The notes under the pieces are model-generated. The model saw nothing but the letters and a program-made list of their open reading frames with translations. It searched no databases and was not told the DNA's origin. A program made the translations under genes and the position numbers. From assembly GCA_002839415.1 (NCBI GenBank), contig PGXZ01000008.1, positions 1-50,922 on the forward strand: a stretch of DNA of 50,922 nt. Direction: 5' to 3'. Positions 44,676 to 50,909 of the stretch are shown piece after piece (position 1 is the first letter of the stretch; each line of letters opens with the position of its first letter). The stretch comes from Candidatus Saccharibacteria bacterium HGW-Saccharibacteria-1. Its GTDB lineage: Bacteria; Patescibacteriota; Saccharimonadia; Saccharimonadales; Saccharimonadaceae.

Positions 44676-44728
44676 GATTTTCCTCTCATGTCGAATTTAA
44701 CAGGTCGAAATGGAATAACTATCGACCT
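44669..44728 (-). promoter_or_regulatory. Two dyads over the microprotein start
   Basis: TCGACATGA (44669-44677) and TCATGTCGA (44686-44694) form a 9-bp inverted repeat with the GAGAGGA ribosome site in its loop and the start codon in its stem. A second dyad, AGGTCGA/TCGACCT (44702-44728), lies just upstream. They could be translation-control hairpins or an operator with a TCGAC core. Confidence 0.5.
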
Positions 44729-44730
44729 AT

Positions 44731-45384
44731 CTATTTTTTAGTCGATATCGAGTCGATGTATGTTTTGACGAATCGAAATTCGCCTTTGTCTTGTCGCACA
44801 AGTGCCAGTCTAGTGTCATCTGTTTCAAGCGCTACTCTGATTCTTTTATTTATACTGGTAATGCCGTCGCTAACAGTGTTCTTTCGTTCCTCGCGACCCC
44901 AATCGCTCAGCACTTCTTCGATAGATGTGTGGTTTGGAAATTCTTCGAATAGTTTTTTCAATATCCAATATGGTAAGCTCATTTTTGGGATTTTTACTGC
45001 TAAATTACCCCACATTAAAACTGGTCCTTCATTATCAATAAAGTTAATATCCTTAGGTTTGGAAATAGATGTAGTCGTAATCGTAATGTTGCTTGATTGA
45101 TTGTTTAGGGCATCAAGTATATCTGTAAGCTTTTTTGGTTCCACTTCGACGTAGTAGTGGCTGGGAAATTGAGAATTATTTTGGGTGTGCGAAAGAATTA
45201 TTCCATGTATTTTTAGATACTTGATTGCCTGCTGGTCGTTATAGTATTCAGCGATGTCGGCGTCCACGCGGATTGGGCTTTCGTTGGGCAATAGATTATA
45301 TCCTTCGTATATTCTTTCTACGAAGCTTTTGATAATTTCATTATTGTCGTGAGTTAGCGATGATACGTCTGTTTCTGTTGCCAT
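44731..45384 (-). CDS. Element protein with possible winged-helix C-terminus
   Basis: 217 residues. The last 80 residues (LPYWILKKLFEEFPNHTSIEEVL...INKRIRVALE...FRFVKTYI) have the helix-helix-wing pattern of DNA-binding winged-helix domains. The first 90 form an unrecognised alpha/beta region. It could regulate the element. GTATAAT upstream (about 45405-45411 on the complement) marks a probable promoter, followed by an AAGGCAAG site before the ATG. Assignment of the fold is by eye. Confidence 0.55.
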   Translation of the reverse strand: MATETDVSSLTHDNNEIIKSFVERIYEGYNLLPNESPIRVDADIAEYYNDQQAIKYLKIHGIILSHTQNNSQFPSHYYVEVEPKKLTDILDALNNQSSNITITTTSISKPKDINFIDNEGPVLMWGNLAVKIPKMSLPYWILKKLFEEFPNHTSIEEVLSDWGREERKNTVSDGITSINKRIRVALETDDTRLALVRQDKGEFRFVKTYIDSISTKK

Positions 45385-45470
45385 TTCTTGCCTTAATGGA
45401 TTTATTATACTAATTATTGCACATTAAAAAATATGCACCAAATACGAATAAGTTGAATTATGGATTATAT

Positions 45471-45881
45471 CTATGGCTTACGTCTAAATAAGTAAAGTCC
45501 AACAGTCTGACCTGTGATAGCAACTTGCTGGCCACTCGCGAGGAGTTTGTCTCGGCTATCTTGATGAGTTTGACGAAAGGTAAAACCGGCTTGTATTAAA
45601 TCCCAGCCCTCTTTTTCAATTGCTGTGAGTATTGCGCCGACCGGGTCGCTTGTTTGTTTTATCTGTGTATTCATCGAGTGCGACAATATGTTTAAGGTAT
45701 TTCTACCAACTCCTTCTAAATCAAATGACGTCTGGTAGTAACCCAGCCCGTCTTTATAGGCTTGTTGTGCCCTTCCTATAGGCGATGCGTTAAACTCAGT
45801 TTCTTCTTGTCTAGCAAGATTACATTTTTTAATTTCTTCCCGTCGTGCCTTTTCCTCTTCACTTACGCTGAATAGTCCCAT
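45471..45881 (-). CDS. Conserved hypothetical protein
   Basis: 136 residues. A charged N-terminus is followed by AYKDGLGYYQTSF and a C-terminal segment AIEKEGWDLIQAGFTFRQT...SRDKLLASGQQVAITGQTVGLYLFRR. I associate this ending with small hypothetical proteins of actinobacteria and their phages, without known function. No membrane helix. TAGGAGA lies 7 nt before its ATG, and it follows the membrane-protein gene by 10 nt. Confidence 0.65.
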   Translation of the reverse strand: MGLFSVSEEEKARREEIKKCNLARQEETEFNASPIGRAQQAYKDGLGYYQTSFDLEGVGRNTLNILSHSMNTQIKQTSDPVGAILTAIEKEGWDLIQAGFTFRQTHQDSRDKLLASGQQVAITGQTVGLYLFRRKP

Positions 45882-45891
45882 TTTTTATCTC

Positions 45892-46815
45892 CTATGGTTT
45901 CCATTTTTCGCTACCGACATATTTACCTACGGTAATATTATCAGTAAACGTGCTTGAAAACCAAGATATGCTATATGCCGCGTCTTGTTTACTTATTTTG
46001 CCGGTATTATAATCGAATCCACCAGTGTATGCAGCGACGAATGTGGTAGCGCTTTTCTCTTCCATCTCTTTTGTCCATGTTGCCAAGTCTGCTGTAGTTA
46101 CACCTGTTTCTGACAGGTCTTTGTAGTATCCAGTTGCATTATTCTTATATGCAAGTACGTCGCTATCTGTGAATATTTTAGCCATAAAGTCAGCTGTGTT
46201 CTTCTCTTTTGAAATTGCTGAAACAATAAGCTTAACGTTAGACTTAAATTCATCATTGTTTAGGTTTACTGGGTTAATTTTTACATAATATTCGTCGAGG
46301 TTAGTAATGCCAACGTTTTGTTTTGTGTTTATAATCTCATATTTAGGGGTTTGTTGTTGAGTGTTTGTTTTAGTAGCTGCTGCATCGTTTTTAGTCTCTG
46401 AGCTTGCTGGTTTCTTGTCGCTATTAAAGTTTATACTGGCGGTGTCGTAAATATTAGAATTCAAATCTGAAGCATAATAATCTACAGTTGTAGCTGAATG
46501 TGTTTTATCGCTGCAATCTGATTTTTCCACCGTTTCGTAGCTATTTACGCCGTCCACACTGCTAATTTTCCAGCCCTTTTCGCGCAACTTCTCGCATGCT
46601 TTTTCTATCGTTAGCCCATTTACATCAACTTTATCGTAAATGTATTTTGGCTCTACATTAGGAACCGCACTACCGCCATGGGGTATAAATACTAGCCAGT
46701 ATAGAAAAATAAATACTAACACTGTTATGGTAAGCTTTTTGTGTTCTTTGATAAATTTCAATGCTATAGCCACCACCTTTTTAATTGATGATATTACGTC
46801 TGCTTTTTTACTCAT
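45892..46815 (-). CDS. Membrane-anchored protein with a PASTA-like domain
   Basis: 307 residues from the chosen ATG at 46815, which has GGAGG 5-6 nt before it; the upstream ATG at 46827 overlaps that site. A basic N-terminus and one helix (about 27-46) are followed by a segment VDVNGLTIEKACEKLREKGWKIS that resembles one PASTA repeat (about 65-110), an Asn/Thr/Gln-rich linker, and a domain of about 150 residues outside. PASTA units bind wall fragments. First gene of the element's operon; its role is unknown. Confidence 0.6.
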   Translation of the reverse strand: MSKKADVISSIKKVVAIALKFIKEHKKLTITVLVFIFLYWLVFIPHGGSAVPNVEPKYIYDKVDVNGLTIEKACEKLREKGWKISSVDGVNSYETVEKSDCSDKTHSATTVDYYASDLNSNIYDTASINFNSDKKPASSETKNDAAATKTNTQQQTPKYEIINTKQNVGITNLDEYYVKINPVNLNNDEFKSNVKLIVSAISKEKNTADFMAKIFTDSDVLAYKNNATGYYKDLSETGVTTADLATWTKEMEEKSATTFVAAYTGGFDYNTGKISKQDAAYSISWFSSTFTDNITVGKYVGSEKWKP

Positions 46816-46857
46816 TGCAACCTCCATTATTTAATTATTGGGCTACAAAATAAAAAA

Positions 46858-46992
46858 GCAGCCACAAGTTAGGCTGTTGAGACCAACAATCAGGGCATCA
46901 TACCCGAATTGTATTCGCTTGTGACTGCATTGTTAGATACGATGCAAAACCACAAGGATGCGGTCATTTAATGTCTGATTGTAGGTCTCAAC
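46858..46992. ncRNA. Structured non-coding region with interleaved long inverted repeats
   Basis: GTTGAGACCAACAATCAG (46876-46893) pairs with CTGATTGTAGGTCTCAAC (46975-46992), 17 of 18 bp. GCAGCCACAAG (46858-46868) pairs with CTTGTGACTGC (46918-46928), 10 of 11 bp. The order A-B-A'-B' is that of a pseudoknot or of two alternative folds. Inside are smaller stems CGAAT-TGT-ATTCG (46905-46917) and GCAT...ATGC (46927-46945). It lies upstream of the element's gene block, where a phage or plasmid origin and packaging hairpin would be expected. It might instead be a structured RNA. Confidence 0.5.
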
Positions 46993-47212
46993 TCTTCTAA
47001 TTTATCACAAATCACAACATTATTACAGCAATAAGACTAAAGGGGATATCTATATGCTTGTTTTGCGAATAACAGCGTGTTGAAATATTCTATTTCGTAT
47101 AGAAACTATGGATAGGTATTTTGTGGTTAGTCGGTAAATAGTCATTAACAAATGATACGAAGGTAGGATTATCACGTAATTCAAGGGCTCCTGTTTGCAA
47201 CGCGTCCACATA
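46993..47212. other. Non-coding right part of the element
   Basis: I see no credible gene in this stretch between the structured region and the proposed right boundary. It is AT-rich on the left and becomes more GC-rich near 47190-47221. All frames are short and lack ribosome sites. Confidence 0.5.
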
Positions 47213-47252
47213 CCGCCGCCAAATTTAAATCACAACCTATATGGTTGTTTTT
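47213..47252 (+). other. Possible attR and displaced tRNA terminator
   Basis: CCGCCGCCA ending at 47221 followed by ACAACC-TATAT-GGTTGT and a T-run (47232-47252) copies the tRNA-3'-end plus terminator arrangement of the real tRNA genes, but no tRNA body precedes it. This fits the displaced original 3' end of tRNA-Ser(GCU). Confidence 0.45.
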
Positions 47253-47280
47253 TATTGTAATTTATATTTTATTATGCTTA

Positions 47281-47289
47281 TGTTATAAT
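47281..47289 (+). promoter_or_regulatory. Extended -10 promoter (TGTTATAAT)
   Basis: The motif ends 10 nt before the prepilin ATG at 47300, with no SD between. Confidence 0.5.
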
Positions 47290-47299
47290 TTATTTAATA

Positions 47300-47866
47300 A
47301 TGCAAAGAAAATCAATAAAAGGTTTCACGATAGTCGAACTTTTGGTAGTTATTGTTATAATTGGTATTCTTGCCTCGATTACCCTTGTGTCATATGTAGG
47401 CGCTCAGGAAAAAGCTAGAAATGTTCAGATACTAAGCACTGTTAATCAATGGGAAACAATACTTAGAGCATACGAAACTATAAATGGAACTTTTCCAAAT
47501 ACCGAGCTGGATTATGTGTGTCTTGGTGATAGTTATCCAGCCGAGGGGCCGTATCTTGCGGATCAATGCATGAAGGCTCCTGGATGGGGTGTTTCGAGAA
47601 GTCAGCAGTTAATTGACGAACTAAAAGCGTCAAACCACTCTACGGTGCCGAACTCTGTATTGCCGAGCTTAACTTTTGTTAATATGAGCGGCGACAGCGA
47701 GTATTATCGTGGTTTGCTTTATTTGAGGCGTAACGGTGGATTTGGTATTACTTACGCACTAAAGGGCGATGGTAATACATGCGCTATCGGCGACAGCTAC
47801 TTTGAGGGAGATGGTTTTGTTGCCTGTCGTAGAGTTCTTTTGGGTGACCCATACGCAGGCCTATAA
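47300..47866 (+). CDS. Type IV prepilin / pseudopilin
   Basis: 188 residues. A short basic leader MQRKSIKG precedes the cleavage site G8-F9, then FTIVELLVVIVIIGILA with the conserved Glu at mature position 5. The C-terminal domain has cysteines at CLGDS, QCMKA, NTCAIG and ACRR that could form disulfides. It is processed by a PilD-type peptidase and assembled into a type IV pilus, used by Saccharibacteria for motility and perhaps host contact or DNA uptake. Other pilus genes are not in the window. Confidence 0.92.
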   Translation: MQRKSIKGFTIVELLVVIVIIGILASITLVSYVGAQEKARNVQILSTVNQWETILRAYETINGTFPNTELDYVCLGDSYPAEGPYLADQCMKAPGWGVSRSQQLIDELKASNHSTVPNSVLPSLTFVNMSGDSEYYRGLLYLRRNGGFGITYALKGDGNTCAIGDSYFEGDGFVACRRVLLGDPYAGL

Positions 47867-47873
47867 AGCTCAT

Positions 47874-47881
47874 GTTATACT
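47874..47881 (+). promoter_or_regulatory. Extended -10 promoter (GTTATACT), leaderless
   Basis: TATACT at 47876-47881, preceded by TGT, ends 6 nt before the ATG at 47888, so the expected +1 falls on the start codon. Confidence 0.45.
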
Positions 47882-47887
47882 AAGTTC

Positions 47888-48481
47888 ATGCAACCTGATC
47901 AACAACAAAATAACCCTAATCAAGTTAATTCCGGCAATATTAATGAAATGTATACCCCCGGAGTTGCTTTGCAAGAACCGATACAGACAAATAACGATAT
48001 AAAACAACCTGTTGTAGAAAATGCACCAATACGCTGGAGTTCAAGCGAATTTATTTATCGCGAGAAAAGCAGTTTGTGGTTTATTTCGTTTGTGATTATT
48101 GTAATAATTTTAATTTTATCTGATATCTTTTTGCTCAAGTCGTATACTTTCTCGATTTTAGTCTTAGTAATGGCTGCAGCTGTAGTTGTTTTCTTGCGTC
48201 GTCCACCTCGCGTAATCAATTACGCTCTTAGTGGTAATCACGGCCTGTATGTTGGAGAGAGGTTATATCATTTTAATGAATTTAAAGCTTTTGGCATCAT
48301 TCAAGATGAGGGTTATAATTCGATTATGTTGATTCCGATTAAGCGCTTTTCTCCGGGTGTGTCTGTCTACTTTCCTCAAGAAGTTGGCGAACAGATAGTT
48401 GACGTTTTCGGTGCCAGGCTGCCAATGGAAAACATTAAGCTTGATGTCCTTGATATTATCGTTAAAAAATTACGTATTTAG
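47888..48481 (+). CDS. Conserved membrane protein, unknown function
   Basis: 197 residues. A Gln/Asn-rich N-terminal tail (1-45), a WSSSEFIYREKSSLWFI entry, two membrane helices (about 60-80 and 84-101), then a cytoplasmic domain VINYALSGNHGLYVGERLYHFNEF...EDEGYNSIML-like that resembles the small PH-like DUF5673 type region. TGTTATACT ends 6 nt before the ATG, so it has its own leaderless promoter although it lies only 21 nt after the prepilin gene. Confidence 0.7.
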   Translation: MQPDQQQNNPNQVNSGNINEMYTPGVALQEPIQTNNDIKQPVVENAPIRWSSSEFIYREKSSLWFISFVIIVIILILSDIFLLKSYTFSILVLVMAAAVVVFLRRPPRVINYALSGNHGLYVGERLYHFNEFKAFGIIQDEGYNSIMLIPIKRFSPGVSVYFPQEVGEQIVDVFGARLPMENIKLDVLDIIVKKLRI

Positions 48482-48526
48482 TCCTTGATATCTTATTTAG
48501 GCCTATCGCCACCGAATAAAATGTGA

Positions 48527-48623
48527 TACAATATCCAATATTCCGCCATGGTTCATGGAAAGGACGCACCTTCTAGTTACATAAAAAAGCAGAGTTATAT
48601 TTTTTATATAATTCTGCATTTTT
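48527..48623 (+). ncRNA. Possible short transcript ending in a terminator abutting tRNA-Arg
   Basis: An extended -10 TGATACAAT (about 48523-48531) is followed by CCATG-GTT-CATGG (48547-48559), a 9-codon frame starting within that hairpin, and a strong hairpin with T-run (48584-48623; stem GCAGAGTTATAT with its partner). The terminator's T-run touches the first base of tRNA-Arg, and TATAAT (48607-48612) in its 3' arm may be the tRNA promoter. This would make a small RNA of about 85 nt. Weakly supported. Confidence 0.3.
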
Positions 48624-48700
48624 GGACCCGTAGCTCAGCTGGATAGAGCGTCGGCTTGCGGAGCCGAAGGCCACAAGTTCGAATCTTGTCGGGTTCACCA
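48624..48700 (+). tRNA. tRNA-Arg (anticodon GCG)
   Basis: 77 nt, acceptor GGACCCG with CGGGTTC (one G-T pair), D-arm with A20, anticodon stem TCGGC/GCCGA around TTGCGGA, T-arm ACAAG/CTTGT, CCA encoded. The anticodon is GCG, where most bacteria have ACG edited to ICG. Confidence 0.93.
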
Positions 48701-48739
48701 AAGAAAAAAGACTAACCACTAGGTTAGTCTTTTTTCTTT
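48701..48739 (+). terminator. Hairpin terminator of tRNA-Arg
   Basis: AAGAAAAAAGACTAACC and its reverse complement around loop ACTA follow the CCA end directly, ending in a T-rich run. Confidence 0.85.
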
Positions 48740-48808
48740 GTCTTCACTCCAAGATTCGAACTTGGCTTTTACTTTAAAGCGCATTATCTGATAAAATAAG
48801 TTACTAGT

Positions 48809-48898
48809 GGAGAGATGCAGGAGTGGTTGAACTGGCCGCTCTCGAAAAGCGGTAAGGCGGCAACGCCTTCGAGGGTTCGAATCCCTCTCTCTCCGCCA
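48809..48898 (+). tRNA. tRNA-Ser (anticodon CGA)
   Basis: 90 nt with acceptor GGAGAGA/TCTCTCC, anticodon loop CTCGAAA (CGA), long variable arm and encoded CCA. Its last 21 nt (48878-48898) are repeated exactly at 49062-49082. Confidence 0.97.
48878..48898 (+). repeat. Direct repeat, copy 1 (inside tRNA-Ser(CGA))
   Basis: 21-nt 3' end of the tRNA, identical to 49062-49082; begins CGAATCCC and ends CCGCCA. Confidence 0.9.
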
Positions 48899-48939
48899 AA
48901 ATATAGAATACAAATTTTTAGATTTGTATTCTATATTTT
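48898..48939 (+). terminator. Hairpin terminator of tRNA-Ser(CGA)
   Basis: An 18-bp perfect inverted repeat (arm AAAATATAGAATACAAAT) with loop TTTTAG begins at the CCA end. Confidence 0.85.
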
Positions 48940-49082
48940 GATTGTTGGACTCGAGCCCGAGAAGTCGAGGGTGAGGATTGCCCAAAATGGCAATCCGCAA
49001 GGAAATATTCCGATGCAAACTGTGTTTGCAGTCGCGAATTTTCGGGGTCGCGGGACGTGACCGAATCCCTCTCTCTCCGCCA
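48940..49082. repeat. tRNA-Ser-trailing cassette 2 with exact copy of the tRNA 3' end
   Basis: The plan matches cassette 1. An inverted T-arm-like segment GGACTCGAGCCC (48947-48958) matches the complement of the tRNA T-arm 48873-48884 at 10 of 12 positions. Perfect stems follow: GGATTGCC-CAAAAT-GGCAATCC and GCAAAC-TGT-GTTTGC. The last 21 nt (49062-49082) equal 48878-48898, an offset of 184 nt. No protein-coding frame is convincing here. Confidence 0.6.
49062..49082 (+). repeat. Direct repeat, copy 2
   Basis: Exact copy of the tRNA-Ser(CGA) 3' end without a tRNA body. It marks the right end of cassette 2. Confidence 0.9.
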
Positions 49083-49096
49083 TAGTGAAATTATTT

Positions 49097-50761
49097 TTAG
49101 ACGATAACTAGTTTATCGTCTATTTTCTTGACTACGCGCCGATTATCAAGGTGCTTTTCGGATATAACTTGATTTTTATGACCCGCTCGCATGTTTTCAT
49201 TGAATTCTTTACCAAGGACGTTCGAATAATCAATGTAGCCGTCACTCGGTGTTATTGCGGATTGAAGTTCGGCGGTTAATTTGTCATTGTCACCCCTATG
49301 GTCTGATGCAAAATTTTCTAGTCTAACCTTTGTGTGGTCATATAGCAATATGCCAGCAGGCTTATGTTCGCTAGTCGCAATTATTTTCAACCAAGATTTT
49401 AAGTCTTTTCGCGCGGCTACCAGATACATTTTTTCAATAGGGAGTGTAATGTCGGCGTTGATATTGTCATATTTTTCTAAAATCTGCTCACTACTGCTCC
49501 AATCAGTTTTGGCTATTTTTAAGACGTCTATGATATTATCACCGTCAAACATATCAATGATTTCATTGACGTTTTTGTGATTAAATTCAGTACCGTCAAA
49601 TTTATTTTGATCTATCGCCGCCTGTAACCATACTGCCGCGACTGGAATTTCGTTATTTTTTTGCTGTAATAATTCAGGCTTCAGTTTTATAGTCCCATTT
49701 TTATCCAGTTCATAGTGCTCGCGCAACTTATCGGGATAATTAGGGTCGCTTAATAAACCATCTTTTGCGGCGTATAGCATAGGTTTGATGTTGAAATTCG
49801 AGCCTACACTATCTTTATTTATTTTAATTGCCACAAGGTTGCTATAAACCGAGTTACTTTCGGAGGCGTTTGCTGAGCGGTATAATTCGTATTGAGTTTT
49901 GGCCTGATAGTATTTGTTTGCGTCAATTTCTGACGAAATTTGTATAACTTCATTTGGCGCTGGCCTGGATGGAATCGCGAGTTGCTCGTTTTGGCCAAGT
50001 ATCGCTTCAGGGGCGGCCACAAAACCAGCAATATGTCGCCTATCGCCGGGTAGGGCGTCAATTCCGTTCATACTTAACGAGACGCCTTCATGGCCCGAGT
50101 TTCTGCGCCTTGCTTCACCTTGTTTATTTAAAGTTTGTCCACTCAAGATGGCGCCAGATTTAATAATTTCTACGATAGTTGCCGTATTTGCACCGTGATA
50201 TAGGAAATTACCTGACGGAAAATCAACCGATAGCCTGAGGCGCTCAGTCTCTGTGATAGTCGATATGTCGATAGTTTTTTCGAGAAGTTTTTCGTATTCG
50301 TTATTTCCAATCGCTATTTCAAGGGTCTCCTGGTCGAATCCGTTGCTAATAGCATCACTAAAAACTGATTCCTGGTTTTTTATTAGTTGTTTAAGGCTAT
50401 AATTTGCGCCATTTTTCCTTAGATCACTACGACCGCGCGTATTGGCTTGCTCATCCGTGTAAATGCCCCAACTTTTTCTATTTTCTGTGGCGTATTTTTG
50501 TCTAATATCACTACCCTCACCATAGTTTGGGTCGATAACCCCTAGCTTTAAAACTTTTTCGCCTAATTCTCTGAGAGTTTTATTAAAACCTTCGGAGTCG
50601 ATCTGGTCATGGCTGAATGAATCAAGTTCTTCGTAAATTTGTTTCCAATTTTGTTTAAGCCTGTTTGCTTCTTCTTCGGGCATAAATAAATCATCAAAAT
50701 ATGCACCAGCTTCTTTGGTCTGGGCGACTATTTCTCGGGGTGATTTTTCGTATATGGACAT
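49097..50761 (-). CDS. Large soluble protein, possible ADP-ribosyltransferase-like core
   Basis: 554 residues, no signal peptide or membrane helix. Around residues 186-256, FLYHGANTATIVEIIKSGAIL, HEGVSLS (224-230) and GFVAAPEAIL have the order of short motifs seen in several ADP-ribosyltransferase-fold proteins (YHG near the first strand, a later S/V-S strand). I cannot identify a catalytic glutamate with confidence. The N-terminus (1-130) is helical and charged. The C-terminal part (about 440-554) resembles nothing I know. It stands alone beside cassette 2. Function unknown. Confidence 0.6.
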   Translation of the reverse strand: MSIYEKSPREIVAQTKEAGAYFDDLFMPEEEANRLKQNWKQIYEELDSFSHDQIDSEGFNKTLRELGEKVLKLGVIDPNYGEGSDIRQKYATENRKSWGIYTDEQANTRGRSDLRKNGANYSLKQLIKNQESVFSDAISNGFDQETLEIAIGNNEYEKLLEKTIDISTITETERLRLSVDFPSGNFLYHGANTATIVEIIKSGAILSGQTLNKQGEARRRNSGHEGVSLSMNGIDALPGDRRHIAGFVAAPEAILGQNEQLAIPSRPAPNEVIQISSEIDANKYYQAKTQYELYRSANASESNSVYSNLVAIKINKDSVGSNFNIKPMLYAAKDGLLSDPNYPDKLREHYELDKNGTIKLKPELLQQKNNEIPVAAVWLQAAIDQNKFDGTEFNHKNVNEIIDMFDGDNIIDVLKIAKTDWSSSEQILEKYDNINADITLPIEKMYLVAARKDLKSWLKIIATSEHKPAGILLYDHTKVRLENFASDHRGDNDKLTAELQSAITPSDGYIDYSNVLGKEFNENMRAGHKNQVISEKHLDNRRVVKKIDDKLVIV

Positions 50762-50854
50762 TTTTATTTTTGTTGAATTATCTAAATATACATTAGCATA
50801 TTATTGCATAATTAGCAACAAAGTCGTACTAACTCACAACCATTGCAACATAAA

Positions 50855-50909
50855 AGCAGGCTCCGTAAACTGTAGTTAATATCACTCAATTACAGAAAGG
50901 AGGCCTGCT
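50855..50909 (+). promoter_or_regulatory. 5'-leader hairpin that would hide the ribosome site
   Basis: AGCAGGCTCC (50855-50864) pairs with GGAGGCCTGCT (50899-50909), leaving one base bulged. An inner stem CTGTAGTT/AATTACAG (50870-50877 with 50888-50895) stacks inside. The AGGAGG ribosome site is in the outer 3' arm, directly before the ATG at 50910, so folding would block translation. Confidence 0.6.

Larger units (their letters stand above)
41884..47221. mobile_element. Putative 5.3 kb integrative element at tRNA-Ser(GCU)
   Basis: All six recognised genes lie on the minus strand and include a serine recombinase abutting the tRNA and a gene II-like replication protein. The left boundary is the tRNA 3' end. 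The proposed right boundary is CCGCCGCCA at 47213-47221, which looks like a displaced tRNA 3' end followed, as after the other tRNA genes, by a hairpin terminator (47232-47252). Shared sequence is short (CC-x-CCGCCAA). Contents and size suit a single-stranded-DNA phage or rolling-circle plasmid. No assembly ATPase (Zot/gene I) was found, so it may be defective or plasmid-like. Confidence 0.6.

Noticed and set aside
47130-47221. Possible intact tRNA or tmRNA ending in CCGCCA
   Set aside because: No acceptor-stem partner and no pairing T-arm upstream; kept only as a possible displaced tRNA 3' end.
48719-49018. Minus-strand open frame of about 99 codons
   Set aside because: It reads antisense through tRNA-Ser(CGA) and its terminator (the familiar WRRERDSNPRRR artefact), with no ribosome site.
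48815-49060. Plus-strand open frame of about 81 codons starting inside tRNA-Ser(CGA)
   Set aside because: Starts within the tRNA and runs over the hairpin and cassette. The strong palindromes explain its openness better than coding.
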